Shown here: positions 32,432 through 40,594 of the stretch, in pieces
How positions within the stretch are numbered: position 1 is the first letter of the stretch
Layout: each line of letters opens with the position of its first letter
Assembly: GCA_016928355.1 (NCBI GenBank)
Contig: JAFGKW010000012.1
Span: forward strand, 1 to 40,681
Direction: 5' to 3'
DNA: 40,681 nucleotides
Source of the DNA: Methanomicrobiaceae archaeon
GTDB lineage: Archaea; Halobacteriota; Methanomicrobia; Methanomicrobiales; Methanomicrobiaceae
The notes under the pieces: generated by a model
Seen by the model: the letters and a program-made list of their open reading frames with translations, nothing else
Database searches by the model: none
What the model was told of the DNA's origin: nothing
Program-made: the position numbers and the translations under genes

Positions 32432-34203
32432 CTCTTCACCTCCGATCTTATCGCACCCTGCGGGCAGATCTCCGCACATACCCCACATCCCGAGCATAAT
32501 GCATTGACAGACGCCTTACCATCGATGAATTCAATCGCAGGGCAGCCGAATTTAACGCAGAGTCCGCATCCGGAGCAGGCATCCGTATCAACGAAGAAGC
32601 TTCTTCTTTTGATTCCCCTGCGCCTTGCCTCAATAACGCAAGGCTGGCGGGCGATTATAACTTTTACACCCTCGGTATCCTTCGCACGCTTAAATGCCTC
32701 GATGGTTCCGACATAATCGTAAGGGTCGATCGTCTCGACGAATGAGATTCCGCACGACCTGCAGAGGGCCTCAAGCGAGATCGACGGTGAGGGATCGCCC
32801 ATCGCAGTCACACCCGTATTCGGGTTGGGCTGGTGTCCGGTCATTGCAGTAATCCTGTTGTCGAGGATTACGACGGTCATATTGGCATTGTTGTATGCAG
32901 CGTTGATGAGCCCCTGAATACCGGTATGAAGGAAGGTCGAATCTCCTATTGTACAGACTACCGGATTTTCCTCGCCGGAGTTTGCAATTCCGCTTCCGAC
33001 CGTAATCGAGGCTCCCATACATATTGTGGTGTCCACAGCACCGAGCTGAAGCCCGAGAGTATAACAGCCGATATCGGACGGATATATCCCTTTCTTCCCG
33101 AATACCTTCTTCATCGCGTAGAATGTCGCCCTGTGTCCGCAGCCTGCGCATAGGATCGGCGGGCGGGGGGGGAGACCTTCAACGGGAGATGAATCACGCG
33201 GGAAATTGCCGTCATACAGCATTCCAGCCTTTTCAAACGCCGCAGCTGTCGATGCGGGATCGAGTTCGCCTTCGTATGGGACGCAGCCGTCCTTCTTGCC
33301 GTGAACCCTCGTTTCGCATGCGACCTGCCTGACGACTTCCTCAACAAACGGGGCGCACTCCTCGACGACGAGCACTTTCTCGTGTTTTGATACAAATTCT
33401 GCGAGCCACTCCTCGTCTATCGGGTATGCACCGATCTTTGCGATCGAGACATCATCAGGCACAATCTCCTTTACGTACTCGGATGCAATCCCACTGGTAA
33501 CAATCCCTGTCTTACCCCTGATTTCATATTTATTGTAACCAATTTCTACGAGCCGTTTTGCAATTGCATCCTGCTTTTCGTTGAGCTTTTTGTGGAGTAC
33601 CCGGGTGTGTGCAGGGATTACGACATACTGCCGGGGGTCTTTCTCAAAATTGCCCTTCCGGTGCTCCTTTCCCACCTCACCAAGTTCGACATCGCTCTTC
33701 GAGTGGCATATCCTCGTAGTCGGCCTGAAGAGAACAGGAATTGAGAACTCCTCGGAGAGGGAGAAAGCGGCGGCCATCATATCGTGGGCCTCCTGCACGC
33801 CGGCCGGGTCGAGACAGGGTACTCTCGCGAAATGCGCATACATCCTTGAGTCCTGCTCGTTCTGCGAACTGTGGGCATACGGATCGTCGGCCGAGAGGAT
33901 TACAAATCCGCCCTTAACACCCGTATATGCACTGGTCATAAGCGGGTCGGCAGCGACATTCAGTCCTACATGCTTCATCGTTACAAGCGACCTGATCCCC
34001 GTCCAGGCTGCACCGAGTGCATTCTCGAATGCCACCTTCTCGTTTACCGACCATTCGATATAGAAATCGCGAACGTCCTGTCTTCTTAAGGTATCGATAA
34101 CCTCAGAAGAAGGTGTCCCCGGGTATCCGGATGCGAAATCGAGGTTTGCCTCAACGCAGGCATGGGCAATCGCCTCGTTTCCAAGCATATATCTTACAGC
34201 CAT
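32428..34203 (-). CDS. iorA: Indolepyruvate:ferredoxin oxidoreductase, alpha subunit
   Basis: The 591-aa subunit combines the alpha and beta POR modules. The N-terminal part has HACVEANLDFASGYPGTPSSE and MKHVGLNVAADPLMTSAYTG. The TPP-binding part has CAGCGHRATFYAMKKVF (near residue 351) and a GDSTFLHTGIQGLINAAYN loop. The C-terminus carries a ferredoxin domain with CSGCGLC and CSGCGVCAEICPQGAI for two [4Fe-4S] clusters; the first has the spaced Cys of KFGCPAI. ATG 34203 matches the IorA start; the longer reading from 34302 crosses the promoter. A CTTAAAAG box about 35 nt upstream suggests a nearly leaderless mRNA. It overlaps iorB by four bases and is divergent from tRNA-Ile. Confidence 0.95.
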   Translation of the reverse strand: MAVRYMLGNEAIAHACVEANLDFASGYPGTPSSEVIDTLRRQDVRDFYIEWSVNEKVAFENALGAAWTGIRSLVTMKHVGLNVAADPLMTSAYTGVKGGFVILSADDPYAHSSQNEQDSRMYAHFARVPCLDPAGVQEAHDMMAAAFSLSEEFSIPVLFRPTTRICHSKSDVELGEVGKEHRKGNFEKDPRQYVVIPAHTRVLHKKLNEKQDAIAKRLVEIGYNKYEIRGKTGIVTSGIASEYVKEIVPDDVSIAKIGAYPIDEEWLAEFVSKHEKVLVVEECAPFVEEVVRQVACETRVHGKKDGCVPYEGELDPASTAAAFEKAGMLYDGNFPRDSSPVEGLPPRPPILCAGCGHRATFYAMKKVFGKKGIYPSDIGCYTLGLQLGAVDTTICMGASITVGSGIANSGEENPVVCTIGDSTFLHTGIQGLINAAYNNANMTVVILDNRITAMTGHQPNPNTGVTAMGDPSPSISLEALCRSCGISFVETIDPYDYVGTIEAFKRAKDTEGVKVIIARQPCVIEARRRGIKRRSFFVDTDACSGCGLCVKFGCPAIEFIDGKASVNALCSGCGVCAEICPQGAIRSEVKR

Positions 34204-34280
34204 AATTGTTTGATAATTATGTATTCGGATGGCTTTTAAGCTGTTGATGAATTCCCGCTTCCCCGGTCGAAATCCACAAC

Positions 34281-34290
34281 CTATAAAAAC
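34281..34290 (+). promoter_or_regulatory. TATA box of tRNA-Ile
   Basis: CTATAAAAAC lies about 38 nt before the mature tRNA 5' end, predicting transcription start near 34310. Confidence 0.5.
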
Positions 34291-34322
34291 CAATGAAAAC
34301 AATTTATTTAGGCACTAATAGA

Positions 34323-34395
34323 GGGCCCGTAGCATAGTCGGTGGTGCACCCGGCTGATAACCGGGAGGTCGTGCGTTCGAGTCGCACCGGGCCCA
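34323..34395 (+). tRNA. tRNA-Ile (anticodon GAT)
   Basis: All arms fold: acceptor GGGCCCG/CGGGCCC, an anticodon stem CCCGG/CCGGG with loop CTGATAA, and a T arm GTGCG-TTCGAGT-CGCAC. The anticodon is GAT. The discriminator is A; CCA is not encoded, and there is no intron. The 3' end is followed by T-rich sequence. Confidence 0.95.
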
Positions 34396-34416
34396 CTTTT
34401 CATTTTTATGTTTTTT
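34396..34416 (+). terminator. T-rich terminator after tRNA-Ile
   Basis: Three T runs (TTTT, TTTTT, TTTTTT) within 21 bases directly follow the tRNA end, as expected for archaeal U-tract termination. Confidence 0.55.
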
Positions 34417-34440
34417 AAGCAAGAGTCATAACTACTCATA

Positions 34441-34690
34441 ATAAAGGTAGGGGGACGATTCCCCCTCCCTATTACCCTCCCCTTCATCGCAATAAGTCGC
34501 AAAGAGGATGGGCAAGCATCCCCTTTTACTCCGAACTCTTACGGACAGCGATTATACTAAAGGCGTTCTCTCCCGGCCGAGGCTACCCGGAGGGGTAGCG
34601 TTCAGGCCGGGCTATCACCATTGCGCAAATTCGCGTAGCGGATTAAGCATAGGGCTGCCCTATCAGGGGCTTATGCACTCTCGAAAAAAA
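34441..34690. other. Highly structured intergenic region, candidate non-coding RNA
   Basis: This is most of the 313-bp gap between tRNA-Ile and serS. It contains a series of strong inverted repeats. AGGGGGA-CGAT-TCCCCCT is at about 34448-34465. GGATG-GGCAAG-CATCC is near 34505-34521. A two-tier hairpin at 34572-34611 has outer arms CCCGGCC/GGCCGGG, inner arms GCTACCC/GGGTAGC, loop GGAG and unequal internal loops GAG and GTTCA. ATAGGG-CTG-CCCTAT is enclosed by TAAGC/GCTTA near 34644-34675. The open frame on the plus strand (34508-34744) is probably incidental. It does not match the tRNA, SRP RNA or RNase P RNA motifs I could check by eye. Strand is undetermined. Part of it recurs at 37175-37213. 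Confidence 0.5.
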
Positions 34691-34708
34691 AGAGAATTCG
34701 ATTTAAAA

Positions 34709-35998
34709 TCAAAGAGTCTCGGCGCCGTTCATATACGGCCTTAGAGCCTCCGGGATGACGACTGTTCCGTCCTCTTCCTGGCAGTTTTCTATTATTGCAC
34801 GAAGCGTCCTCGTCGTCGCAACGGCCGTGCTGTTCAGCGTATGGACATAGTTCTTTGTCTCGAACTCATGAGGGTCCCTGACCTTGATATTGAGCCTCAC
34901 CGACTGGTAGGCGGTGCAGTTCGAGCATGATACGACCTCCCTGTATGTCTCTTCGCGGGGCATCCAGACCTCCATATCATATTTCTTCGCAGCGACCGTC
35001 CCGATGTCACCCGTGCATATATTTACGACATGATATGGGAGCCCGAGCATCTGGTAGAAGTCCTCGGCATTCTTAAGCAGCTCCTCGTGTAGCGCCCAGG
35101 AATCCTCCGGTTTGCAGTAGATGAACTGCTCTACCTTGTTGAACTGGTGGACCCTGAAAAGTCCCTTTGTGTCAAGCCCGTGCGAGCCGATCTCGCGCCT
35201 GAAGCACGGACTGATACCGGCGAGCCTGAGCGGAAGATCCTTCTCCTCGAATATCTCGTCCATGTACATTGCTGCCATAGGGTGCTCGCTCGTCGCGATC
35301 AGGAATTCGTCCTCACCGTCGATCTTGTACATGACATTCTCGAAGTCAGCGAGATCGGTCACTCCCTCGTATGCGGCCCGGTTCATCATGTAAGGCGGCA
35401 TTACAGGAGTGTAGCCCCGCTCCATAAGAAGATCAATTGCAAATCGCTGGAGGGCGAGATCCATTAATGCAAGATTTCCTTTCAAAACATAAAAACCGGC
35501 TCCGGATATCTTCGCGGCCCTTTCAAAGTCAGCAACACCCTTCTCGACAGCAAGCTCCCCGTGGTTCTTCACCTCAAATGAAGGAACAAAGGGCTCTCCC
35601 CATCTTTTAACCTCCACGTTTTCCGTATCGTCAGCACCGACGGGGACACTCTCATGAAGAATATTGGGGATCCTCATCTGGTAGAACCTGATCTTCTCCT
35701 GGATCTCCTCAAGTTCAGACTCAGCTTCCTTTATCTTTCCGGGGAGTGACTTCGCCTCCTCCAGCAGGCCTGAGATATCCTCCCCGGCTTTTCTCGCCTG
35801 GTTTATCTCCCGGCTTATGACATTTCTCCGGTTCCGCATTGCATTGATCTCAACCTGCATCCCGCGGGACTTTTCGTCCTTTGCAAGAAGATCGTCGACC
35901 CAAGCGAGCTTTTCGGAATCTCCCCTTCTATTAAGATCAGCCCTGATAACATCCGGATCGGACCGGATAAATTTCAGCTCAAGCATAACTTCATTCAT
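34709..35998 (-). CDS. serS: Seryl-tRNA synthetase (canonical type)
   Basis: The 429-aa class II synthetase charges tRNA-Ser. An N-terminal coiled-coil arm (about residues 30-105; LPGKIKEAESELEEIQEKI) is followed by the catalytic domain. Motif 2 is in ISPCFRREIGSHGLDTKG with LFRVHQFNKVEQF, and motif 3 is within TRTLRAIIENCQEEDGTVVI. This is the common bacterial/archaeal-type SerRS, not the rare methanogenic type found in Methanococcus and Methanosarcina. ATG 35998 and ATG 35986 are both possible; the latter gives MLELKFIRSDP, the more usual family start. The gene is divergent from a small membrane protein. Confidence 0.95.
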   Translation of the reverse strand: MNEVMLELKFIRSDPDVIRADLNRRGDSEKLAWVDDLLAKDEKSRGMQVEINAMRNRRNVISREINQARKAGEDISGLLEEAKSLPGKIKEAESELEEIQEKIRFYQMRIPNILHESVPVGADDTENVEVKRWGEPFVPSFEVKNHGELAVEKGVADFERAAKISGAGFYVLKGNLALMDLALQRFAIDLLMERGYTPVMPPYMMNRAAYEGVTDLADFENVMYKIDGEDEFLIATSEHPMAAMYMDEIFEEKDLPLRLAGISPCFRREIGSHGLDTKGLFRVHQFNKVEQFIYCKPEDSWALHEELLKNAEDFYQMLGLPYHVVNICTGDIGTVAAKKYDMEVWMPREETYREVVSCSNCTAYQSVRLNIKVRDPHEFETKNYVHTLNSTAVATTRTLRAIIENCQEEDGTVVIPEALRPYMNGAETL

Positions 35999-36093
35999 TT
36001 ATGTCGATCATACAGGATTATATTTGCGAGCGGTTTTTTAGAACAGGATCAAATTCATTATTATTTATCCCCTTCAAAACATGGATTATTCAG

Positions 36094-36552
36094 ATGAAGA
36101 AAAATCATAAAGTAGCAATAGTCGCCTGTCTTGCCTTATCACTTCTTCTCTTCCCCGTATCTGTCCTGCTCACAGCTGTAGGACTGATAATCACAGGAAC
36201 TCTGGCAATGTCAGTCCTGATATCGGAATCCGCAGAAACAGTTGTGGATAAACCCATTCTTTTTGCATATCTCGGAGAAGACGGACGAAGTTTTATCCTG
36301 AAAAATATCGGAAATGTTGATGCACTTGATATTCATATTTCGTTAGTGCCTTCAAATCTTGAGTTTTTAAACAAACGTATCGAGGCCGACACTGAAGATA
36401 AGACTGAATGCGGACAGTTGATCGGGAAGAACAGGATCATTGTGGATTATACAGATGAAACAGGAAACAGGTATAGTAAAACAGCGAACCTAAATTTCAA
36501 GGATGATTGTGAATATGATCCGACGAAACCGATGATCCCGATATTCAAATAA
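36094..36552 (+). CDS. Small membrane protein with extracytoplasmic domain
   Basis: From ATG 36094 the 152-aa protein has a basic start (MKKNHK), one or two hydrophobic segments (about residues 7-48; ACLALSLLLFPVSVLLTAVG, then IITGTLAMSVLI) and a soluble part of about 100 residues (EDGRSFILKNIGNVDALDIH, NRIIVDYTDETGNRYSK). The soluble part looks like a beta-sandwich such as a CARDB-like domain, but this is not certain. A TATA-like ATTATTTAT about 30 bp upstream makes the ATG nearly leaderless. A longer reading from 36001 would start inside the serS promoter. It ends two bases from the convergent next gene. Confidence 0.62.
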   Translation: MKKNHKVAIVACLALSLLLFPVSVLLTAVGLIITGTLAMSVLISESAETVVDKPILFAYLGEDGRSFILKNIGNVDALDIHISLVPSNLEFLNKRIEADTEDKTECGQLIGKNRIIVDYTDETGNRYSKTANLNFKDDCEYDPTKPMIPIFK

Positions 36553-36554
36553 AA

Positions 36555-37091
36555 TTAGTTTTTGTATTTTTTATCCATCATAAAAGAGACGACCTTCTCG
36601 AGAGCATCAACAAACTCCTTCTCCTCGTTGAGGTACTGCTCGAATGCCTTATAAAGCATGTAAAGGATCTCAAGCCCGTAGAGATCAAGAGCTTCGGCAG
36701 CTGTAAGCTCATTTTCATATGAATCGGTAATCGGGCCAATTGTAGAGTACATTATCTCGAGAAATGTTCCGTCCTCTGTCAGGGCGCAGAACTGGCTGTT
36801 CACCGGCTTACTCATATCATCCGGGCGATATGGCATCGGATCTGTCTTCCCGAGAACAAACATCTTCTTTTTATGGAAGTGCGTCTCCACCATCTGGCCG
36901 GTTGCATCCGACTTTGCACCCACAAGTAGTGTCACACCAACCTCCGATACAAATGGTTTTGCCTTCTCCGCCAACCTCTCCAGAAGCAGTGCCTCCTTTT
37001 CGATTACTTCGGCAGTCAGTTCTTCTTCCCGCTCTTTGGATTCCTCGATCTTTTTTAATATCTCCTCAAAGCCGTCCTCGATAATTCCCAT
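36555..37091 (-). CDS. Conserved hypothetical protein with N-terminal coiled coil
   Basis: The 178-aa protein starts with a charged helical region (about residues 5-45; EEILKKIEESKEREEELTAEV). A mixed domain follows, with EVGVTLLVGAKSDATGQMVE, HFHKKKMFVLGKTDPMPYRP, and a helical end (ALDLYGLEILYMLYKAFEQYL). There is no signal or membrane helix. I do not recognise the family; its clean start and neat composition suggest a real gene, perhaps specific to Methanomicrobiales. Its 250-bp upstream region, shared with the end of mtaB, contains the element at 37175-37213, which could be part of its leader. Confidence 0.72.
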   Translation of the reverse strand: MGIIEDGFEEILKKIEESKEREEELTAEVIEKEALLLERLAEKAKPFVSEVGVTLLVGAKSDATGQMVETHFHKKKMFVLGKTDPMPYRPDDMSKPVNSQFCALTEDGTFLEIMYSTIGPITDSYENELTAAEALDLYGLEILYMLYKAFEQYLNEEKEFVDALEKVVSFMMDKKYKN

Positions 37092-37174
37092 ATCAGAAAA
37101 TTGGATCTACAAAGCAAAAAAACGATCAGATATTATTCGTTCATGCTATTCTCAGGGTTTGAAAAGGGCATAAG

Positions 37175-37213
37175 CCCGGCCTGGAAATATGCTCCCGGGT
37201 AGCCACGGGCGGG
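37175..37213 (-). repeat. Second copy of the structured element from the serS region
   Basis: Read on the minus strand, this stretch shares GGCTACCCGG and AGGCCGGGCT, in the same order, with the plus-strand hairpin at 34572-34611. Outer arms CCCGCCC/GGCCGGG still pair with one mismatch. It lies in the 250-bp gap upstream of the gene at 36555-37091; the rest of that gap (37092-37341) holds only GA-rich sequence near 37290-37330. Confidence 0.5.
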
Positions 37214-37341
37214 AAAAACAAGCTTAACAAAATAAATCGGTGATCGGGTCGCCCGGGGAATCAATCAGGCAATATACATTCATGGAGCAGAAGAGGAGGG
37301 CCATAGGGAGAGGGAGAGAGCCCACCCTCCACAAATCCCTG

Positions 37342-38553
37342 TTAGATCCGCTCCCCGATAAGATAATGGCGCCTGTGAGATACGATTTTTACCCTGCAGC
37401 GGTTGCCGGTGTCAAGTTCCTCTTTTATCACAATATTATTGTAGGATTTGTCCCTTGCAATAGAGCTTCCGGCCCTCTTCCTCTCGGTGACGATAACGTC
37501 TATCTCCTTCCCGATGAATCCCTCATTAACCGAATCATACAACCTGTTAGCAGCGATTGTAAGGGTTCGCGAGCGCTCCTTCTTTATCCAGTCAGGAATG
37601 TCCTTTAGAGATGCGGCATCCGTCCCCTCCCTTACCGAAAACCGGGTGATGTTCACCTTTGTCGGCCGGGTCTCCTCAAAAAGGGCAAGAGTCTCAAGGA
37701 AATCCTCTCCGGTCTCTGTCGGATAACCTGCAATAAAATCGGTTGATATCCGGATTTCAGGATCCTTTTCCCTGAACCCTGCGACAACATCCCTGAAATC
37801 ACCGGAATTATATCCGCGATTCATATCCGAGAGAACCTTATCAGATCCCGACTGTACAGGGAGATGGGCAAATGAAAATATCTTATCGCCTGTGAATGCA
37901 TCAGTCAGCTCTTCAAGCTGCGGGATGACGGTAGAAGGGTTCATCATTCCCACACGGACCATGAAGTTCCCTTCCATTGAATTAATACGTCTTAAAAGAG
38001 CCGCAAGAGAAGAACCTGTATCCAGCCCGTACGCACTGAGATCCTGTCCTGTCAACTGGATCTCAATCGCACCGAGAGATACCAGCCGTTCAATCTCGTG
38101 GATTATTTTATCTTCAGGAAAGCTCCGGAGATGACCCCGGGCGTTTCTTGTGATGCAGTAGGCGCACCTGTTCACGCAGCCCCTTGCAGTCTGGACGACT
38201 CCTATCGCATCGTCCACAAGGGCACCGATAATATCAGAACAGCTGTTTAACTCCTCAGGCATGATCAGCCTTGCATCGGGACGTACATTGTATATCAAAT
38301 CCGGCTGGACTACCGGCATACACCCTGTAACATAGATCTCCTTGTCCGGGTAATCGGCGATCGCCCTGAGCATCGCTCTTTCAGTCTGGGCAACGACTGT
38401 GCATGTATTAATGACAACCGCCTCCGCCTCACCGGGTTTAACGATAGTGCACCTGTTCTTCTGAGCCAGGCTGACAATCTTCTCTGTATCAGTAAAATTA
38501 AACGTGCAGCCGTACGTCTCCAGGTGTATTTTTTTATCCTTCAGGGTGTGCAT
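37342..38553 (-). CDS. tRNA t6A37 methylthiotransferase (e-MtaB/CDKAL1 type)
   Basis: This radical-SAM enzyme adds a methylthio group to t6A37 of tRNAs reading ANN codons. The 403-aa protein has the N-terminal UPF0004 domain with cluster cysteines 16 (YGCTFN), 51 (NTCTVV) and 78 (TGCMPV). The radical-SAM motif is Cys126-x3-Cys130-x2-Cys133 in GCVNRCAYC, and the C-terminal TRAM-like domain (about 340-403) ends HRRHYLIGERI. All six cysteines are present, so it should be active. GGATC precedes the ATG. The downstream side is a 250-bp spacer. Confidence 0.94.
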   Translation of the reverse strand: MHTLKDKKIHLETYGCTFNFTDTEKIVSLAQKNRCTIVKPGEAEAVVINTCTVVAQTERAMLRAIADYPDKEIYVTGCMPVVQPDLIYNVRPDARLIMPEELNSCSDIIGALVDDAIGVVQTARGCVNRCAYCITRNARGHLRSFPEDKIIHEIERLVSLGAIEIQLTGQDLSAYGLDTGSSLAALLRRINSMEGNFMVRVGMMNPSTVIPQLEELTDAFTGDKIFSFAHLPVQSGSDKVLSDMNRGYNSGDFRDVVAGFREKDPEIRISTDFIAGYPTETGEDFLETLALFEETRPTKVNITRFSVREGTDAASLKDIPDWIKKERSRTLTIAANRLYDSVNEGFIGKEIDVIVTERKRAGSSIARDKSYNNIVIKEELDTGNRCRVKIVSHRRHYLIGERI

Positions 38554-38667
38554 GTCGATCCTGTCTCTAATACTTTGTTTTTCGTACGGAAAAATGGAAC
38601 CATGAGGGTAACAGGCCAGTTGCCCGCCGAATCATGTAAATATTCTCTATAATCCTATTGTGAAAAT

Positions 38668-38677
38668 GATAAATAAT
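38668..38677 (+). promoter_or_regulatory. TATA box of the PAS sensor gene
   Basis: GATAAATAAT lies about 28-35 nt before ATG 38703, predicting a short leader. A GGAAC/GTTCC inverted repeat sits between it and the start codon. Confidence 0.45.
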
Positions 38678-38702
38678 CTCCTGAAGGAACAGGAATGTTC
38701 CG

Positions 38703-40121
38703 ATGATGACCAGAAAAGAGTTGAACCCGACTGAAGATGAGTTCAGGCAGCTACCTATAGAAGAACCGGAAAGGACGACCTTTCCTGAAGGGATTTTTAA
38801 GCAAATGACTGACATTTCTCTACAGCCCGTTATAGTAACAGACAAAAAAGGAGAGATAGTATATTACAACAAGGCAGCAGCGGGTTTTATAGAGAAGAAG
38901 GGCGGCAGGGAGGATGTAATTACCGGCCGGGAAATTACGTCCCTTTCCAAATATATCTACTCACTCTTCCCCCGGGATGACCTGGGATTCACCAGCACCA
39001 CACCCATAAAGATCATCGATAAATATGGTGATACAAGATTTCTGCGTCTCAAAGAATCGGTATTGACCTGTAGTATCAATATTTACCATTGCTTCCAGTT
39101 TACCGACCTGACGGAGAAAATTCTCTCTGAAAAAGCCCTTATCAGCTCTGAGAAAGACAAGACACTCATATTGAATTCCATTCACGAGAATCTCGTATAC
39201 TATGACAGGAATTTCAGGATAATCTGGGCAAACCAGAAGCCGGCGGATTCTCTTGGCCTAAAACCTGAGGAGCTGAAAGGAAAAATCTGCCACGAACTCT
39301 GGTATGGACTCGATTCCCCTTGCAGCGACTGTACCGTTAAAAAAGTCCTGAAATCAGGAAAACCGCTGATAGAAGAGAAAACCAAGTCGAAAGGCAGAAG
39401 TATAAAAGTGGCGGCGTACCCCGTATTCGATGATTCAGGAGATATTATCGGTGCGGTGGAATCGGTGCTTGACATATCACGGCGGAAAAAAGCTGAAAAG
39501 GCTCTTGATGAGACAATGAAAAATTACATGGAACTCTTTACGACCATGACAAACGGTTTTGTCTTGCACGAGATTATTACCGATGAAGAGGGCAGACCGT
39601 CCAATTTCAGATTTTTGGATGCAAATCCAGCGTTTGAAGAGATGACAGGCCTCGTTTCAAAGGACTTAATTGGAAAGAATGTTCTTGACATTTTTCCGGA
39701 CTATAATCCCAAATGGATAGAAAGATACGGAAGAGTGGCGCTGACGGGTGAACCTGAAGAATTTTCCGACTACAACAGGACATTGGGAAAATATTACCAT
39801 ATTTACTCATATTCACCTAAAAACGGCCAGTTCGCCGCGATATTTTCGGACATCAGCGATCTGGTAGCATTAAAAAAAGAGCAGGACCGGCTGATGATGC
39901 AGATCAACAGGAATTTCGAACAGCTTGCTATACTCAATGACGAGATCAGAAACCCACTGCAGATAATTACCGGATTCGCCATTATGGACGATTCTGCGTC
40001 ATCTGATGAGATAATGAGCCAGATCCGTGTAATCGACAAACTCATAAATGAACTGGACAAGAGATGGCTCGAATCGAACAAGATCAGGGAATATCTGACG
40101 AAGCATCACGGTTTTTTTTGA
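38703..40121 (+). CDS. PAS-repeat sensor protein with truncated, His-less HisKA region
   Basis: The 472-aa protein has three PAS domains, at about residues 38-130, 148-265 and 275-395. The second carries a Cys cluster (CHELWYGLDSPCSDCTV) of a type seen in methanogen PAS domains that may bind metal or a cofactor. The C-terminus has a helical hairpin with ILNDEIRNPLQIITGF, which corresponds to the HisKA SHELRNPL motif with Asp in place of His. The chain ends about 60 residues later with no ATPase domain. It should therefore be a cytoplasmic sensor that acts through partner kinases, not an autokinase. There is no membrane segment. Its stop is ten bases from the convergent phosphoesterase gene. 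Confidence 0.85.
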   Translation: MMTRKELNPTEDEFRQLPIEEPERTTFPEGIFKQMTDISLQPVIVTDKKGEIVYYNKAAAGFIEKKGGREDVITGREITSLSKYIYSLFPRDDLGFTSTTPIKIIDKYGDTRFLRLKESVLTCSINIYHCFQFTDLTEKILSEKALISSEKDKTLILNSIHENLVYYDRNFRIIWANQKPADSLGLKPEELKGKICHELWYGLDSPCSDCTVKKVLKSGKPLIEEKTKSKGRSIKVAAYPVFDDSGDIIGAVESVLDISRRKKAEKALDETMKNYMELFTTMTNGFVLHEIITDEEGRPSNFRFLDANPAFEEMTGLVSKDLIGKNVLDIFPDYNPKWIERYGRVALTGEPEEFSDYNRTLGKYYHIYSYSPKNGQFAAIFSDISDLVALKKEQDRLMMQINRNFEQLAILNDEIRNPLQIITGFAIMDDSASSDEIMSQIRVIDKLINELDKRWLESNKIREYLTKHHGFF

Positions 40122-40131
40122 GATGGGCGGG

Positions 40132-40548
40132 TCATCGGGTTTTCATTAAAAGCCAGTCCTCATCCCCGGCTTTTTTAAACCTGACGAGTATATAACGGCC
40201 TTTGATCCTTTCACCGTGCAGAATGAATACGATCTTTTCATTCTTCCAGGATTCCGTTTCATAGATCCCGGAATCATGGATCTCAATCTCACCGGCCCCG
40301 TATTCCCCTTCAGGAATAGTCCCCGAAAAATCAAGAACAGAGAGATCATGATCACCGCTGTCAACTGCAAGTCTTCTTAAACCCGGATAATCCGGGATCC
40401 CCTTCGGCACGGCCCAGCATTTAAGAACCCCGCCTCTTTCAAGCCGGAGATCGTAATGGGGGCTCCTTGACCGGTGATAATGGATCACAAAACGCTGCAT
40501 CCCGTCCTCATCCACCTTTTCTGCAGGGTCATTTTCAATAGAATCCAT
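40132..40548 (-). CDS. Stand-alone LigD-type DNA 3'-phosphoesterase
   Basis: This 138-aa protein matches the phosphoesterase domain of bacterial LigD, which trims 3'-phosphate and 3'-ribonucleotide ends before end joining. It shows RFVIHYHRSRSPHYDLRLE, with the catalytic His-x5-His-x-Asp pattern, then LKCWAVPKGIP, LAVDSGDHDLSVLDFSG and IPEGEYGAGEIEIHDSG. No ligase or polymerase domain is attached and no Ku or ligase gene is in the window, which is the usual free-standing archaeal form. The promoter region upstream runs into the 28-bp tandem repeat that reaches the window end. Confidence 0.92.
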   Translation of the reverse strand: MDSIENDPAEKVDEDGMQRFVIHYHRSRSPHYDLRLERGGVLKCWAVPKGIPDYPGLRRLAVDSGDHDLSVLDFSGTIPEGEYGAGEIEIHDSGIYETESWKNEKIVFILHGERIKGRYILVRFKKAGDEDWLLMKTR

Positions 40549-40594
40549 CTGAATTGTGATTAATCCGGGAGGTTCAAAAATCTATCCCTGTCAT

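Noticed and set aside
32771-33395. Overlapping frames antisense or out of frame within iorA
   Set aside because: iorA is continuous and fully conserved across this stretch, so these are shadows.
34508-34744. 78-aa open frame on the plus strand between tRNA-Ile and serS
   Set aside because: It covers the strongest inverted repeats, runs into the end of serS, and has a composition rich in Arg, Gly, Pro, His and Cys unlike neighbouring proteins. The frame is better explained by structured GC-rich DNA, though homologues should be checked.
37240-37608. 122-aa plus-strand frame over the end of mtaB
   Set aside because: Most of it is antisense to the conserved TRAM end of mtaB, and its N-terminal part is GA-rich low-complexity sequence.
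38567-38845. 92-aa minus-strand frame between mtaB and the PAS sensor
   Set aside because: About half is antisense to the sensor's N-terminus and it crosses that gene's promoter; no domain or ribosome site is seen.
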